From the NCBI RefSeq assembly GCF_900497805.2, contig NW_020954610.1:26057882-26121881 (forward strand): 64,000 bases of DNA, given 5' to 3'. A program made the position numbers and the translations under genes. Source of the DNA: Vombatus ursinus. Its lineage: Eukaryota; Chordata; Mammalia; Diprotodontia; Vombatidae. Below the pieces are notes generated by a model. The model saw nothing but the letters and a program-made list of their open reading frames with translations. It was not told the DNA's origin and searched no databases. Positions 45,600-56,129 of this stretch are shown in pieces; the first letter of the stretch is position 1; the number at the start of each line of letters is the position of its first letter.

Positions 45600-46912
45600 T
45601 ACTTACCCGCTTTCCCCTTCTAGAGCTTACTACTGCTGAGCTAGGAAGGGGGTAAGAGAAATTGTGTTCCTTTCATGTATTTCCTGCCTTGGCCTACCTG
45701 TCACTCCATTTTCTCAGCAATGCCTTTTATCTCTGAATGGAAGACAAATAAAAATATGGGATTTTAATAGTCTTCTACTTCTCCTACCAATCCATTCTGC
45801 AGGGAAAACAAACAGGGGCATAGGGGAAAATGCAGGTGGGCAGGTACTCAGGAAGGGCAGAAATGGGGCTATGATGTCTATTGTTTGGTTTTCATTGGCA
45901 TTTGTGATAACCACCCTGAGGCAAAGAAGTTGAGGTGCTGTAAGGTAAGTAGGCTATAGAACACTCTAGGATCCAAGTTCTCCCCATTTACTTCTGCTTG
46001 GGACTTTTGTTATTTCCTCCTAAAGGACATTTGTTTCACCCTTTTAGGACACATGGGAAGTTGGAGATGCTGGAAAAGCAATTTTCTTTTCCTCTCCTTC
46101 TTAACCATTTCCCCTAATCCCAAGGCACAAATTCCCTGCTTTGTTCTTGTCAGTGGGAGGTTATTAGCTTCTGAAGCAGTTCCTCCACCACTCTCCACTC
46201 ATTATCATTACAAAACAATTCTTAAAAGTAACATAAAGAGTACATAGTAAAAGAGATTTATGGATTTAAAGATTTTAAAGTAAGATTTAAAGTTTTTTGG
46301 TAAATGAAAGATATTTTCCTTTGAGAGAACTAACTTTGATTTTTATGAGAAATCAATATTTTCACCTTTGGAGTAATCTGGACTTCCTCTGACAGAGGCA
46401 ATTAATCTTCTGAAAAAAATACAATAGAAAAAAAGAGATAAGATTTCAGCTCTGCTAATTAGCCAAATCCAAATCTTTCTCGTACACTTTCTAGTATAAT
46501 TTTTTCTTGGCACTAAACCAGGCACAATTCCTTCATCTGAGCAAATTCATCTTCTGTCTATGTTAAATGAGTACACTTCTGAAGTACTGACTACTCTAAA
46601 ATCTAACAGATGACTGGCAGGAATGTGAAGGTAACTCTAGGTTCTGTATGGCTAGGTCATGACAGCTTGCATGCTCTGGAAGGTCCTTCAAACTGGATAG
46701 GTTTTCAGTATGGATTAGTGATAGGACTATATGTTTCCTGCCTGAGGACCAACCTAGCTAAGTTAGAGAGCTCCATCACAAGAAGGATGGCCATCAGATG
46801 ACACATTTCTGGCCACAGCAACACCTAAGGTATCCTACTAAGCTAAGGCAAAGTTGCAAGAAACATAAATGGAGGGAATAGCCACACCAATAAAATTGCA
46901 AATCTTTTTAGG
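45600..46912. other. Intergenic sequence, nothing recognised
   Basis: Unique-looking; no exon or repeat assigned. Confidence 0.4.
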
Positions 46913-46920
46913 TTAAGGAG

Positions 46921-47168
46921 TGTCATTTTTATTGTTGTTGTTGTTCAGTTGTTTCCCTCATGTCTGACTCTTCGTGACACTATATGCGGTTTTTCTGTAA
47001 TGGTTTGCCATTTCCTTCTCCAGCTCATTTTACAGATGAAGAACTGTGGCAAACAGGGTTAAATGACTTGCCCTATAAGTGTCTTGAGACCATATTTGAA
47101 CTCAGAAAGATGAGTCTTCTTGACTTCAAGCTTGGCACTCTATCTAGGCACCTAGTTGCTTGTTATCC
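46921..47168 (-). repeat. MAR1 CORE-SINE
   Basis: Reverse copy: GTCTGACTCTTCGTGACACT, CTTCTCCAGCTCATTTTACA, TAGGCACCTAGTTGC. TTAAGGAG occurs at 46913-46920 and 47169-47176. Confidence 0.83.
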
Positions 47169-47214
47169 TTAAGGAGCACACAAAAATTTTATTTAGAATA
47201 AAATTTTATACTAA

Positions 47215-47360
47215 TATGGAGAGGTGGCATGGGGTAATATAGGGTCTACCTTTGTGCCATGAAGACCCGGGTTCAAGTCTTTTCTCAGACATACACTAGC
47301 TATGTGACCACAGGCATGGCATTCAACCTCTCACTGTCCCAGACAACTAAGACTATAAAT
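47215..47360 (+). repeat. MIR-type SINE
   Basis: Forward copy: GGGTTCAAGTCTTTTCTCAG, CACTAGCTATGTGACCACAG. Confidence 0.72.
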
Positions 47361-48084
47361 CAGAGACAAATGAACTGGTAGAGAAAATTTCAAGAGAAAA
47401 TTTCTACACCAGGACTTTTCAGATGAGCAAAATAATAAGTCCAGACAAAAATCAAAGGGTGTAACACTAGGAATTTTCAAAATCGAATTTTATTTTTATT
47501 TTATTATTTCTCCAGTTTTAATTATTTAATTATATAAATTAATTATACAAACGTAGTGAAATGAACATCTACTCTGAATTCTTTCTAGGTGGTGAGCACA
47601 CACTATTCCTTTTGCCTTACACTTTTATCAGATTAATTTTTTTTCTTAGAAATTTTAGTTCTCATCTTATGACACACAATTTTTCCTCTATATGTAACCA
47701 TCCTGACTCATTAGGGAGTGGAGAGAAAAAGTCATAAAAAGCCATAGTTGCTAAATATTACTTTTAAAAAATATTATTTGCTTTTCAAAGAAAGATTACA
47801 TTATTACAAAGATAAAGTGCTGAGGCATCCAAATTTTGCATCACATACTAATAAGAAAAAACTGACACCACATTTTTTTAGGAGGTAATCTAGTCTATTC
47901 AAAAATGAACATTAGAAATTAAAAGCTAGCTCACAAAAAAGAGTAAATATCTTTTAAAAAGTGATGCTGTATAATATACACCAAATTTCTACATTACACA
48001 TTTGGAAGACAAATTATTTAATATGTTTAGTTTCAATTTAACATGATAGGTATTGTTACTTAATTTGAAGGCACAATTGTGTAA
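47361..48084. other. AT-rich intergenic sequence, nothing recognised
   Basis: No repeat or exon assigned. Confidence 0.4.
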
Positions 48085-48200
48085 CTAGACTTTAAGCTTC
48101 ACGAGGGCAGGGAATATCTTATCTGAACTGTATGTCCTTCAGTGCCTAGGACAGACAGTGTACTGTACATAGTAAATGATTTGCTGAATGAATAACCACT
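48085..48200 (+). repeat. L2-type LINE 3' tail
   Basis: TTAAGCTTCACGAGGGCAGG ... CTTCAGTGCCTAGGACAGAC ... TGCTGAATGAATAAC. Confidence 0.72.
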
Positions 48201-48334
48201 CTAACTCAAAACTGACCACGTCAGATCTCAGGGGTTTTAAATCCTAAAAATTCCTCTATTGACAACCTATAAAGACTACCTAATCAGCTTTGTTGCTTGG
48301 TCAATCAAGAAGAACCTGGGAACTATTTAAGAAA

Positions 48335-48672
48335 TGTTCAGTTCAAGACAATTCCAAAGGACTTATGATGAAAAATGTTATCCACCTCCAGAGAAAGAAC
48401 TGATGGCGTCTGAATACAGATCAAAGCATACTTTTTTAATCTTTCTTCTTCTTCTTCTCGTTGTTGTTGTTTGGTCTGTGTTTTCTTTTGTAATGCAACT
48501 AATATGGAAATAATGTTTCTCATGACTGTACTGTCTCAGGAGAGAGAGAGTGGAGGAAGGGAGGGAAAGAATTTGGAACTTAAATTTTTATTTAAAATGA
48601 AAGTTAAAAATTGCTTTTATATTAATTTGAAAAAAACTATTAAAATTTCACATATAAAATAAAAAAAAGAAA
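48335..48672 (+). repeat. L1 3'UTR and tail
   Basis: CAATTCCAAAGGACTTATGA, TTATCCACCTCCAGAGAAAG, GAATTTGGAACTTAAATTTT, A-rich end. Confidence 0.82.
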
Positions 48673-50644
48673 TGTTCAGTTTAGGTTCTTAATTCTTAAT
48701 TCTGAATTTGTGTCTCAAGAGATAACAGCATACCAAAATACAAAAATCAACAACCAGGTTAAAATAGATTACTACTCAATTTGTCATTTCTTGATTTTTC
48801 TCTTCTTTTTTTTTTCTATGCACAGTAATTGACCTAGATATCTATATCAGAATTATTTGACAGGAGGGAAGACAGAAAATGTAAAGAAATGGACTCAGGG
48901 AATAGAGTTGAAAATGCTAGTCACTGAAAACTGGCTTACAAATCACAACTTAGAGAGCAGTACTGTTAGTGGCCCCCACTGTATTTTTGTGACTGAAAAG
49001 AAAAACACTAGAAAAAAGGAGGAATTATGCAATGTCTCTCAGGGAAAAAGCATACTATAAACTCATGTTTATGATAAATGATAACAATGAAGAAAACAAA
49101 GATTTTACAACTTTCTTATATTGCCCTTCATTTATAGAAGTGCAGATTTAAAAGGATCACTGTGCATCAAGTGAAAAAGCATTTCAGTTAGTATGTTTAT
49201 CCATTTTACAGCTTCTTTTCATTACTACTTACAGGGTGTTATTCTAACATTAATGGAACTCAATGAGCAATAGGGCTGGCTGAGGAAGAGTCTGCCTTGT
49301 GTGGATATTAGTCTCCAACTCTATCACAACAAATAGTGTATTCTTGTTGGATTTGCTGAAATACTCTGAGAGGAAGGAAGAGACATTAGTGAGAACTTCC
49401 CTCTGATAACAGATTTTTCACTTAAAGAAAAACTATTCAGTTGTGATCTCTAGATATCATATATTACATAATTTTAAGGAAAGTTAGAATTTTTTGAAGA
49501 ATAAGTTAATAAAAATTATTTTCTGAAAATTATATTTCATTGTTTGGTCTCTGCTATGCTTCTCATCTGGAATGATAAAATCATTTTAATCAATGGAGAA
49601 GCAAATCTCTGCTACTTATTTTCTAGGTAGATTGGTTGGCATAGGACTTTGGTGAGGTTCTACAGCAATGAGCCCTGTTCACCAGTTACAGTCCTTAGTA
49701 TTAATACTAAAAAAAACATTACTAATTTGGACCTTAGTTTGAAAAGGAAGATATGAAAAAAAATATCAAAAGAGAAAGAAGGTGAAGGAAAATGGCAAAT
49801 GCATTCGACTTTCCTAAGAAACGAGGAAGGGTAAAAAGTATAATGGTCCACAATCATAATTCCCAATATGCCTTCTTCCCAGGAAATATACGAGAAATAA
49901 TATCAAGATAATTAGTGGTCTAAGTTATATAACCAATGAAAGTGTTATATGCCCATAGTGAACAAGGGGCTTTTTATAAGGCTGGGTTAAGTATGGGTAG
50001 AATTTATTTCCTTGATTTCCATCTATATTTAATCATGAAAATACCTGGGCTATAATAAAATCTATATTGTTTCTTAAATTTTCCAAAAGGCACATAAAGA
50101 TACACCTAGCATGCTCTGCAACAATCTTATTTAAAAAATTTTAAATTCCAGTCCTGGGAGAAAATATGAATTAACAGTGGGAGTGGAGAAGAGTGAAAAG
50201 AATTTGCTAGAGGAATGAATAAATGTGATAAGGGGTTTAAAAGTATGTCAAACCTTGTTTTCATCTCATCTTTTTTTCTGTAACTCCCAGCCTTGCCTTT
50301 GTAATCTACCCTCAGTTTTCTGATATGGGCTCACCCTCACATTCTTAGATATTATTCTGTACAAGAAGGTGATTCTGCAACAAACAGGTATATGCATAAA
50401 TACATTTTCAATCACCAGATTACAGTGAATGATTGAAGGACTGTGATAAATCTCAATTCTCTTTATTTATGAAGATTCAATTTTTATCTCTTCTTTAAAA
50501 AGACAAAACTATAAAATACAGCTTCTACTGGTGTATTTAATATGTGATTGATAAAAATTTTCACTTCTTATTGAAAACCTGTATGGAAAAAACAGTACTG
50601 AGATTAATTAAAATAGTTGACAAACAGGAGAGGGTAGTTTTAAA
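48673..50644. other. Sequence downstream of IFT74, nothing recognised
   Basis: Almost 2 kb with no repeat family that I can assign and no convincing exon; may include an extended IFT74 3'UTR. Confidence 0.4.
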
Positions 50645-50983
50645 ATCACAATCACAACTATTTATTGTACTATGTTATCATGTTATACACATATCTGAAT
50701 ATAAAATAGGTCATGATGAAGTATACATTTTCCTTTTAGGGAAAACCACCTTGATAACTGATCCACGCATTTAAAAAAGTTCTCTTAGCATGCTGCTTTC
50801 AGAAGTAGGGTGATACTTTCAAGGATTCATTTGAACAAACTGCTCATCAACAACAGTTTGTAAATGTACATGGGCAGGCTATATTTTCTTCTCTTTTTAG
50901 TGTATTTTCTATAAATGAACTTGTTCAAAGCTCAGCAGTACAGGATTTAGGGTACTTGTGGACACCTTGAAGTAGGTTTGGAT
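50645..50983 (-). other. IFT74: IFT74 3'UTR (end inferred)
   Basis: Sequence after the IFT74 stop codon, free of recognisable repeats. The first AATAAA on the gene strand is at 50661-50666 (TTTATT on the plus strand), about 320 nt after the stop, so a short 3'UTR ending near 50645 is likely. A second possible signal (ATTAAA, near 50536) and an AATAAA near 50463 could give longer forms. The end point is inferred from the signal only. Confidence 0.5.
50661..50666 (-). terminator. Candidate IFT74 polyadenylation signal AATAAA
   Basis: Canonical hexamer on the gene strand, the first one downstream of the IFT74 stop codon. Whether it is used cannot be decided from the sequence. Confidence 0.45.
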
Positions 50984-51102
50984 TCAGTTTCGGCTGGTGC
51001 TATGGAGAGAATCCACAATGGTTTTATTGTACTCAGCAATCTGTTTAGTCACATTCTTCATAACTGGCCGATAATCACTCTCTTGACTCTTGGTTGCAAT
51101 GA
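50984..51102 (-). CDS. IFT74: IFT74 last coding exon with stop codon
   Basis: The exon starts with TC, which joins the T of the previous exon to make Phe. It then reads [20 protein letters not shown] followed by [18 protein letters not shown] and the stop TGA at 50984-50986. Human IFT74, from memory, ends [39 protein letters not shown], so the C-terminus is strongly conserved. The acceptor CAG lies at 51103-51105, with a pyrimidine tract (TTTCTTTTTCTCCC) slightly further upstream. Together the four exons in this window give about a quarter of the roughly 600-residue protein. Nothing is disrupted, so the gene appears functional in this species. Confidence 0.96.
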
Positions 51103-51609
51103 CTGATTAAGGTAGTTAAGGGAGAAAAAGAAAATCACCAGTAAAATTTTAATCTAATTACGATTATTTCCACCTATTCAAATCAGAACACCTATGGATG
51201 CTACAAAAAAAAACACAAATTATATAAAAAATACTGTGCTATTTTAATAGGTTAAGTTATGTAACAAAAGCAAAATATGTTCAGCTTACCCTAACCAGAA
51301 TCGAAAAAGGGTTTCCTCTCATTAATAGTTTATTGGATTTCAGTGCCAATTTTTTTTCATTACATTGACAACAGGTTTCATCTTCTTGATAGTAATATAA
51401 CTCCTGATGCTGTTAAGCAATACTTTCTAGTTCCTTTATGTTCTAACTGTAGCTGTTTTTGATACTGATGATGCTTTTTAATTAAACAGTATTGAGGAGG
51501 GGTGAAGTTATTGAATACTTTTTTTCAACTGAGAATGAAAAGTAAGGTCCATGCCTTTCAGCAGAGATTTAGCAGACTTTTAGGTGGCATATGACCTGCT
51601 TTCATATAG

Positions 51610-51784
51610 CAGTGATTCTCAAACCATTCCTCAGTAGAATCCTTCAGTTGAAACAAAACTTTAGTAGAATCTTCGTAGTAACATTCTCCATAATTGGTCT
51701 TTGATGCATATTATCAAACAACACAAGGTTAATTAAAAAAATAAGTGTTTCAGGGTTTCTTGCAGCACAGCTTAAGAAACACTG
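51610..51784. mobile_element. Short hAT-type element
   Basis: Left end CAGTGATTCTCAAACCATT; right end, reverse complemented, CAGTGTTTCTTAAGC. Flanks TCATATAG (51602-51609) and ACATAGAG (51785-51792) agree at 6 of 8 bases, an eroded 8-bp duplication. Non-coding. Confidence 0.68.
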
Positions 51785-51812
51785 ACATAGAGCCATAGGC
51801 TCTATGTCAGTG
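51780..51812. repeat. Perfect 15-bp-arm hairpin overlapping the right end of the hAT element
   Basis: CACTGACATAGAGCC, loop ATA, GGCTCTATGTCAGTG. Arms match at all 15 positions. Confidence 0.97.
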
Positions 51813-52560
51813 CCTAGGGCCACAAGAGATCATATACCTCATGTGTAGCTATAACTGCCTAACTCTATGATGGAACAGAAAGAAGGAAAGAGAAGGAACC
51901 AGTGACATTCACGGCAAGAAATGGAGACAAGTTCCATTCCTACTTCCCTCCAGGGAGCTCCTGCAATTCCTAATTCCACTAAAATAGTATGGATGTCACT
52001 ATAATAGTATGGATGATCTAAGCAGAAACTAGGGAAGGCTAGATTGGGTGAGACAGAACTAGGACAAGGCATTTGTACTTTACGTAAAGTTAAAAAATTG
52101 CATTTTTTGAGTGTTACTTAGCTTTTACCATAAATGACATTACAAAACACTGACATACATAGAAAGTGAATTTTCTGGCAATGAAAATACATGCATTTAT
52201 AAGTGTTCCTGAGTCCCTTCCCTATCCTACCTGGGTGTTGTGAGCTACATTGATGCCTGTCTTGACTAATTCCAGTTCTACTGAGCAGAGAGGATTTCAA
52301 GGTTCAGACTTAGTTTTAGGACAGGCTGAAAAAAGTTCCAACCATCTCCCTTGGCCCTTCCCCCTCCATAGCTTCCTTGTTCCTTGCCAGAAATAATGGA
52401 GGAGGTGATGGCAGCTGTGCCTAGAGCACTTGACCTCACAAGGTTCTGATTCTGAAGCAGCAGTATGCTGCAGTATCTGGTATGGTTTCATTGGAGGTCT
52501 GTGATAGAAACTCAGAGAAAATCACCTGGGCAAGTTTATTAGTAGTTTTTTAAAGGATAC

Positions 52561-52621
52561 ATTCTTTCATCACAAAGTTATTTTGCTCATGGTGTTGCCA
52601 TTTCCTCTCCAAATTTGTAAG
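52561..52621 (-). CDS. IFT74: IFT74 small penultimate coding exon
   Basis: A 61-nt exon encoding [20 protein letters not shown] plus the first base (T) of a split Phe codon. Human IFT74, from memory, has [21 protein letters not shown] at the same place, so only one residue differs (Val for Ala). The acceptor is TTTTCAG ending at 52622; the donor GTATCC begins at 52560. It is short enough to be missed by length-based gene finding. A longer open frame on this strand (52587-53045) runs across it out of frame and is not the gene. The phase (20 codons plus one base) is completed exactly by TC at the start of the last exon, which confirms both boundaries. Confidence 0.95.
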
Positions 52622-52964
52622 CTGAAAACAAGAAGAAAAATGTTAGCAAATTCCTAAACTCAACAACTACACAACCCTTTATGAGGATAAGGGAAAAAAA
52701 ATCCTCAACTTTAAATCTTATCAAGTCCTGGCATACAATTTTGCTGATAAGGCCTGTGTAAACACAAAAGAAATTTAGAAAGGAATAAACAATAGAAAAT
52801 AAATTCACAAATATACAATTGGTCTCTAAAACAGCTTTTATTTCATTTGTTTTCAAAACAAAGGACATTTCTAACAATGAACATGTAAACTGACAGATCC
52901 TAAAGATTTGATATCTCTCACTTCTAAAACAAGAAGCCATCCCAACATATATATGGAATAGAGG

Positions 52965-53260
52965 CTGTGCAAGGAACACTGAATAAAAGCTAAGGGATCT
53001 GGGTTCTAGTCCCACTTTGGATACTAAGTAACTGACTTTGAGCAAGATACTTCAAATCTCTGAGTCTCAGTTTCCTTGCTTATAAAATCAAGAAAGCTGG
53101 ACTAAAGATCATGACTTAGAACCAAAAGGGACTTTAGAGATCATTTCATCCATGCCCTCTTACATGAGAAAAGATCTCAGGAGGTAAAGTAAAAGCCCAA
53201 GATCATTCAGCTAGATCTGACACATTCTGTGTTTTGTCAGATGCTGTGTATCTACTTTAG
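52965..53260 (+). repeat. Two adjoining SINE remnants
   Basis: 52965-53105 is a forward MIR-type copy (CTGAGTCTCAGTTTCCTTGC). 53105-53260 is a remnant of the GAGCTGGA...-lead family (AAAGGGACTTTAGAGATCAT). Confidence 0.6.
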
Positions 53261-53689
53261 AATTTGTGAAGTCTAACACCACAGACGATACTATATATCC
53301 TAACACTGTCAAAGGGTTCAGCTCTATAGGAGAAACTTCCTTATTCCAGTGCTGAGTTTCCTGACTGAAGCCAGAAGCTGCGATAAGAACAGAGCTGCAG
53401 GGAGAAGATTATAAGAGGGTTGGTGAAATGTTGGCATTGTTTCAATAATTTCAGCATCAACAGGAAGCTAATGTGGATATTATATTGATGGCTGCTTCCT
53501 CAGAAGACAATTTGACTAGTATAGTATTAAACTGGGTTTAAAAAAAAAATCTGTTCAATGAATCAGGCTTTTCCTTTATGAGACATATTTGTATGTATGT
53601 GTATATATATATGTGTGTGTATGTGTATCTATTTTTTCTAAGCAAAGCATGATGTAAAAATGCTTAATATTTAAAATTACATTTAATTT

Positions 53690-54330
53690 ATATCTTTTGT
53701 TTTTACATCAATTTCATTTCCTTAAAAAAAAAAAAGACCTGGATCTTCCTATCCCACTCTGTCTGGAAGTGTTCTTCCTCAGGCAACCCCACCCCCACTT
53801 CCCTGTACCCCTAGTTCCTGGCTGTAGCCTCTCTGGTAGTAGGGCTTATAGACATGCACTACCACACTTTGAAAACACTTTCATTTCCAAAAATATCTCT
53901 CCCCTCCATCTAATGGTAAGTCAACCCATGTAACAAAGGATAAAAAAAAAAATCAAATGAATTCAGCACAACCAACCAACACATCAATTGTACTGACAGT
54001 ATATATAGCTTCCCCATTTCTGTAAAGAAGGGAGAAAAATGCATTTATTTTATCTTTTCTTTGGAACCAACCTTGGTCATTAAAGTTATACAATGTCCAG
54101 TTTTGTTTTGTTCTATTTGCGCTATTGTAGTCATTATATAATTTTCCTGACTCTTATTTCACTCTGCATCTCTTAATACATGTCTTTTCATACTTCTCTC
54201 AATTCTTCACATTCCTTGTTTCCCTTGGTACAGTAATATTCCATTACATTCATGCACCACAATTTGTTTTCCATTCTTTGTTATGATAAAATGTGCTGGT
54301 ATTAACAGGTTGGTGTATATATGACTACTT
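53690..54330 (-). repeat. L1 3' end (second marsupial subfamily), interrupted by a 7SL pseudogene
   Basis: Antisense L1 3'UTR: AACCAACCAACACATCAATT, GCATTTATTTTATCTTTTCT, GTACAGTAATATTCCATTAC, ATTCATGCACCACAATTTG. Confidence 0.7.
53736..53871 (-). pseudogene. 7SL (SRP) RNA pseudogene, internally deleted
   Basis: On the minus strand GTGTGGTAGTGCATGTCTAT then AAGCCCTACTACCAGAGAGG aligns with the 7SL 5' Alu-domain start (GCGCGGTGGCGCGTGCCTGT, AGTCCCAGCTACTCGGGAGG), mostly with CpG-type changes. After a gap, GTGGGGGTGGGGTTGCCTGA matches the 7SL central segment around CCACCAGGTTGCCTAAGGAG. It ends in GGTC and a T-run, like the 7SL terminator. About 136 nt remain of roughly 300. TTTCATTTCC flanks it at 53712-53721 and 53879-53888. 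Confidence 0.75.
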
Positions 54331-55689
54331 AGTTTTCAAAAGGAAAAAATGTTTCAAAATAATAGTCATGTATATCTGAAAGGGAAAATGAGTTGGCAAT
54401 TTAAAAAGGTCTGATCATGTAAGTCATCTACTATTAGCACTAATTGTTCTATTCAGAAGTTAAAACTCTTTTGAAAGTGAAAATTCAGTCTTAATGTAAC
54501 ATCTGTCCCATTTGCCCCTTTCAAACTGAGGTAAATCCAGTCTAGTGAATTATGTAAACTCTATCTACCATGGGCTAACAATACTAAATCTTCTACACTT
54601 GGTGCCCTAGATAAGGCCTTGAAATTAAAAAGGAACTTAAGGAAACAGTCTGCACTTTCTGGCAATAATTCTTTACAACAATCCTTTATAAATTCAAGTA
54701 CTAGGACTTTTTTATTTCTTCCATACAACAGAGTAGTTTCCCTACAATGCAGTAAACATCTGAAGTGCTATGTGATCTATGCTGTTCTATACTTCAACAC
54801 AGCTACATTTAAAGTTTTATGTCAGGCATTTAATTTTTTTGAGATATTACTTCACTTCAATTTAAAATTTATGGTAATGTAGAAATAGTGAAGGTGAAAG
54901 TCATGCTGTTACTGTGGAAGAAATCCAATATATTTAAACTGAGTTTTAACTATAAAGTATACTAAGTTCAGAATTAAGGAAATTCACAGAAGACTATTAA
55001 ATTGTTACATTAATTTTCCAACTTATTTTCTAGGCATTCTCAGGAAAATGCTAGGTGCTTGCTTCTAAGGATTAGTTTGCTACTTTCATATATCTAGATT
55101 TACACAGCACAGGTACAAAGAGGAGAATTGGCTGATAAATTTGAATTGTGCAGATGAGTAAAAAATTTTTGAAATAACAACATCTAAATCATGGTATAGA
55201 CTTCTTTTTTTTTAAATATGAAAGTTAACTTTGAGAATTTCACTATATTCTATTAGATATTTAGTTGTATCCTTAAGGTATCAAGAAATCATGATGGTAA
55301 ATCATTGCTATAAACTTAATTAAATGAAAAATCCTATGTCACAAAATTCTTGATATTTCAATTTTGGTTTCCTATGTGTAGACATGGTCTTCAAATTGTG
55401 AGCCTGACTTGAAATGAAGACAGTAAGTCTTAAGACTTACTATGGGGACCTGCTTCTGGGAGAACATATCCTTTATTCCCCTGTTCCATGGGTGAGGACA
55501 GATTCCCCACCCACTGGCTGCAGGAACAGGCTATGTCTCTAAAACTACCAGACTAATACTGTCTTATTCTCTCTAACAGTGTCCAGGGTGATAACAGTGC
55601 TGAAGGTCCTGTCAACCCACAGTATGGGCATCATGAAGTAGCTGAATAGGGGAAAGGGGGAAGGCTTATTTCTCCCTCTTCTAGACTGC
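54331..55689. other. IFT74 intron sequence, nothing recognised
   Basis: No repeat assigned. A slightly GC-richer patch lies at 55440-55690. Confidence 0.4.
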
Positions 55690-55940
55690 ACGGACTCAAG
55701 AAACAGCCTGGAGGTTTTGATCTATTTTATTTGTCCTTTTCTTCTTGACTTCTCTGTAGCCTTTGACAATGTTGATCACCCTCTTCCTTTTGATACCTTT
55801 TTCTATCAAGGTTTTCATGACATTCCTCTGTTCTAGTTCTCCCACCTATTGGCAGTTTCTTCTTTGTCTCCTTTGCTGGATCTTCTTGAGGACACTGTAG
55901 AGTTCAGCTACAGAGCAGATTATATTTCCCAAAGTACTTG
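55690..55940 (+). repeat. L2/CR1-clade LINE ORF2 fragment
   Basis: CTTTGACAATGTTGATCACC, ACATTCCTCTGTTCTAGTTC, GTCTCCTTTGCTGGATCTTC match the L2 RT region. Confidence 0.7.
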
Positions 55941-56129
55941 CAATTCTGATATTCTATGAATTGTCCACTTGAACATTATATTATTAACTGTAGTTACATT
56001 ATTCATTAATTACATTATTTTATTACATTTACATTATTACATTAATAGTTAATTGTATATTTAAGTGCTGTGAGACTGCAAAACAGAAAAAAAAATCAAT
56101 GTTGGAAAATGAAGTTAAATACACAAGAC

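Larger units (their letters stand above)
15481..50644. other. IFT74-TEK intergenic region
   Basis: About 35 kb between the inferred IFT74 3' end and the TEK promoter. No host exon is recognisable. The content is nested repeats, listed individually, separated by unique AT-rich stretches. Confidence 0.8.
51103..52560 (-). other. IFT74: IFT74 last intron (1.5 kb)
   Basis: Intron from GT at 52560-52559 to AG at 51104-51103. Apart from a hAT element at 51610-51784 and the adjoining hairpin it looks unique. Confidence 0.9.

Noticed and set aside
48673-50644. Extra gene between IFT74 and the repeats
   Set aside because: Only short frames with no family resemblance; no splice-bounded exon found.
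52587-53045. 152-codon open frame over the small IFT74 exon
   Set aside because: It runs through intron and across the real exon in the wrong phase.
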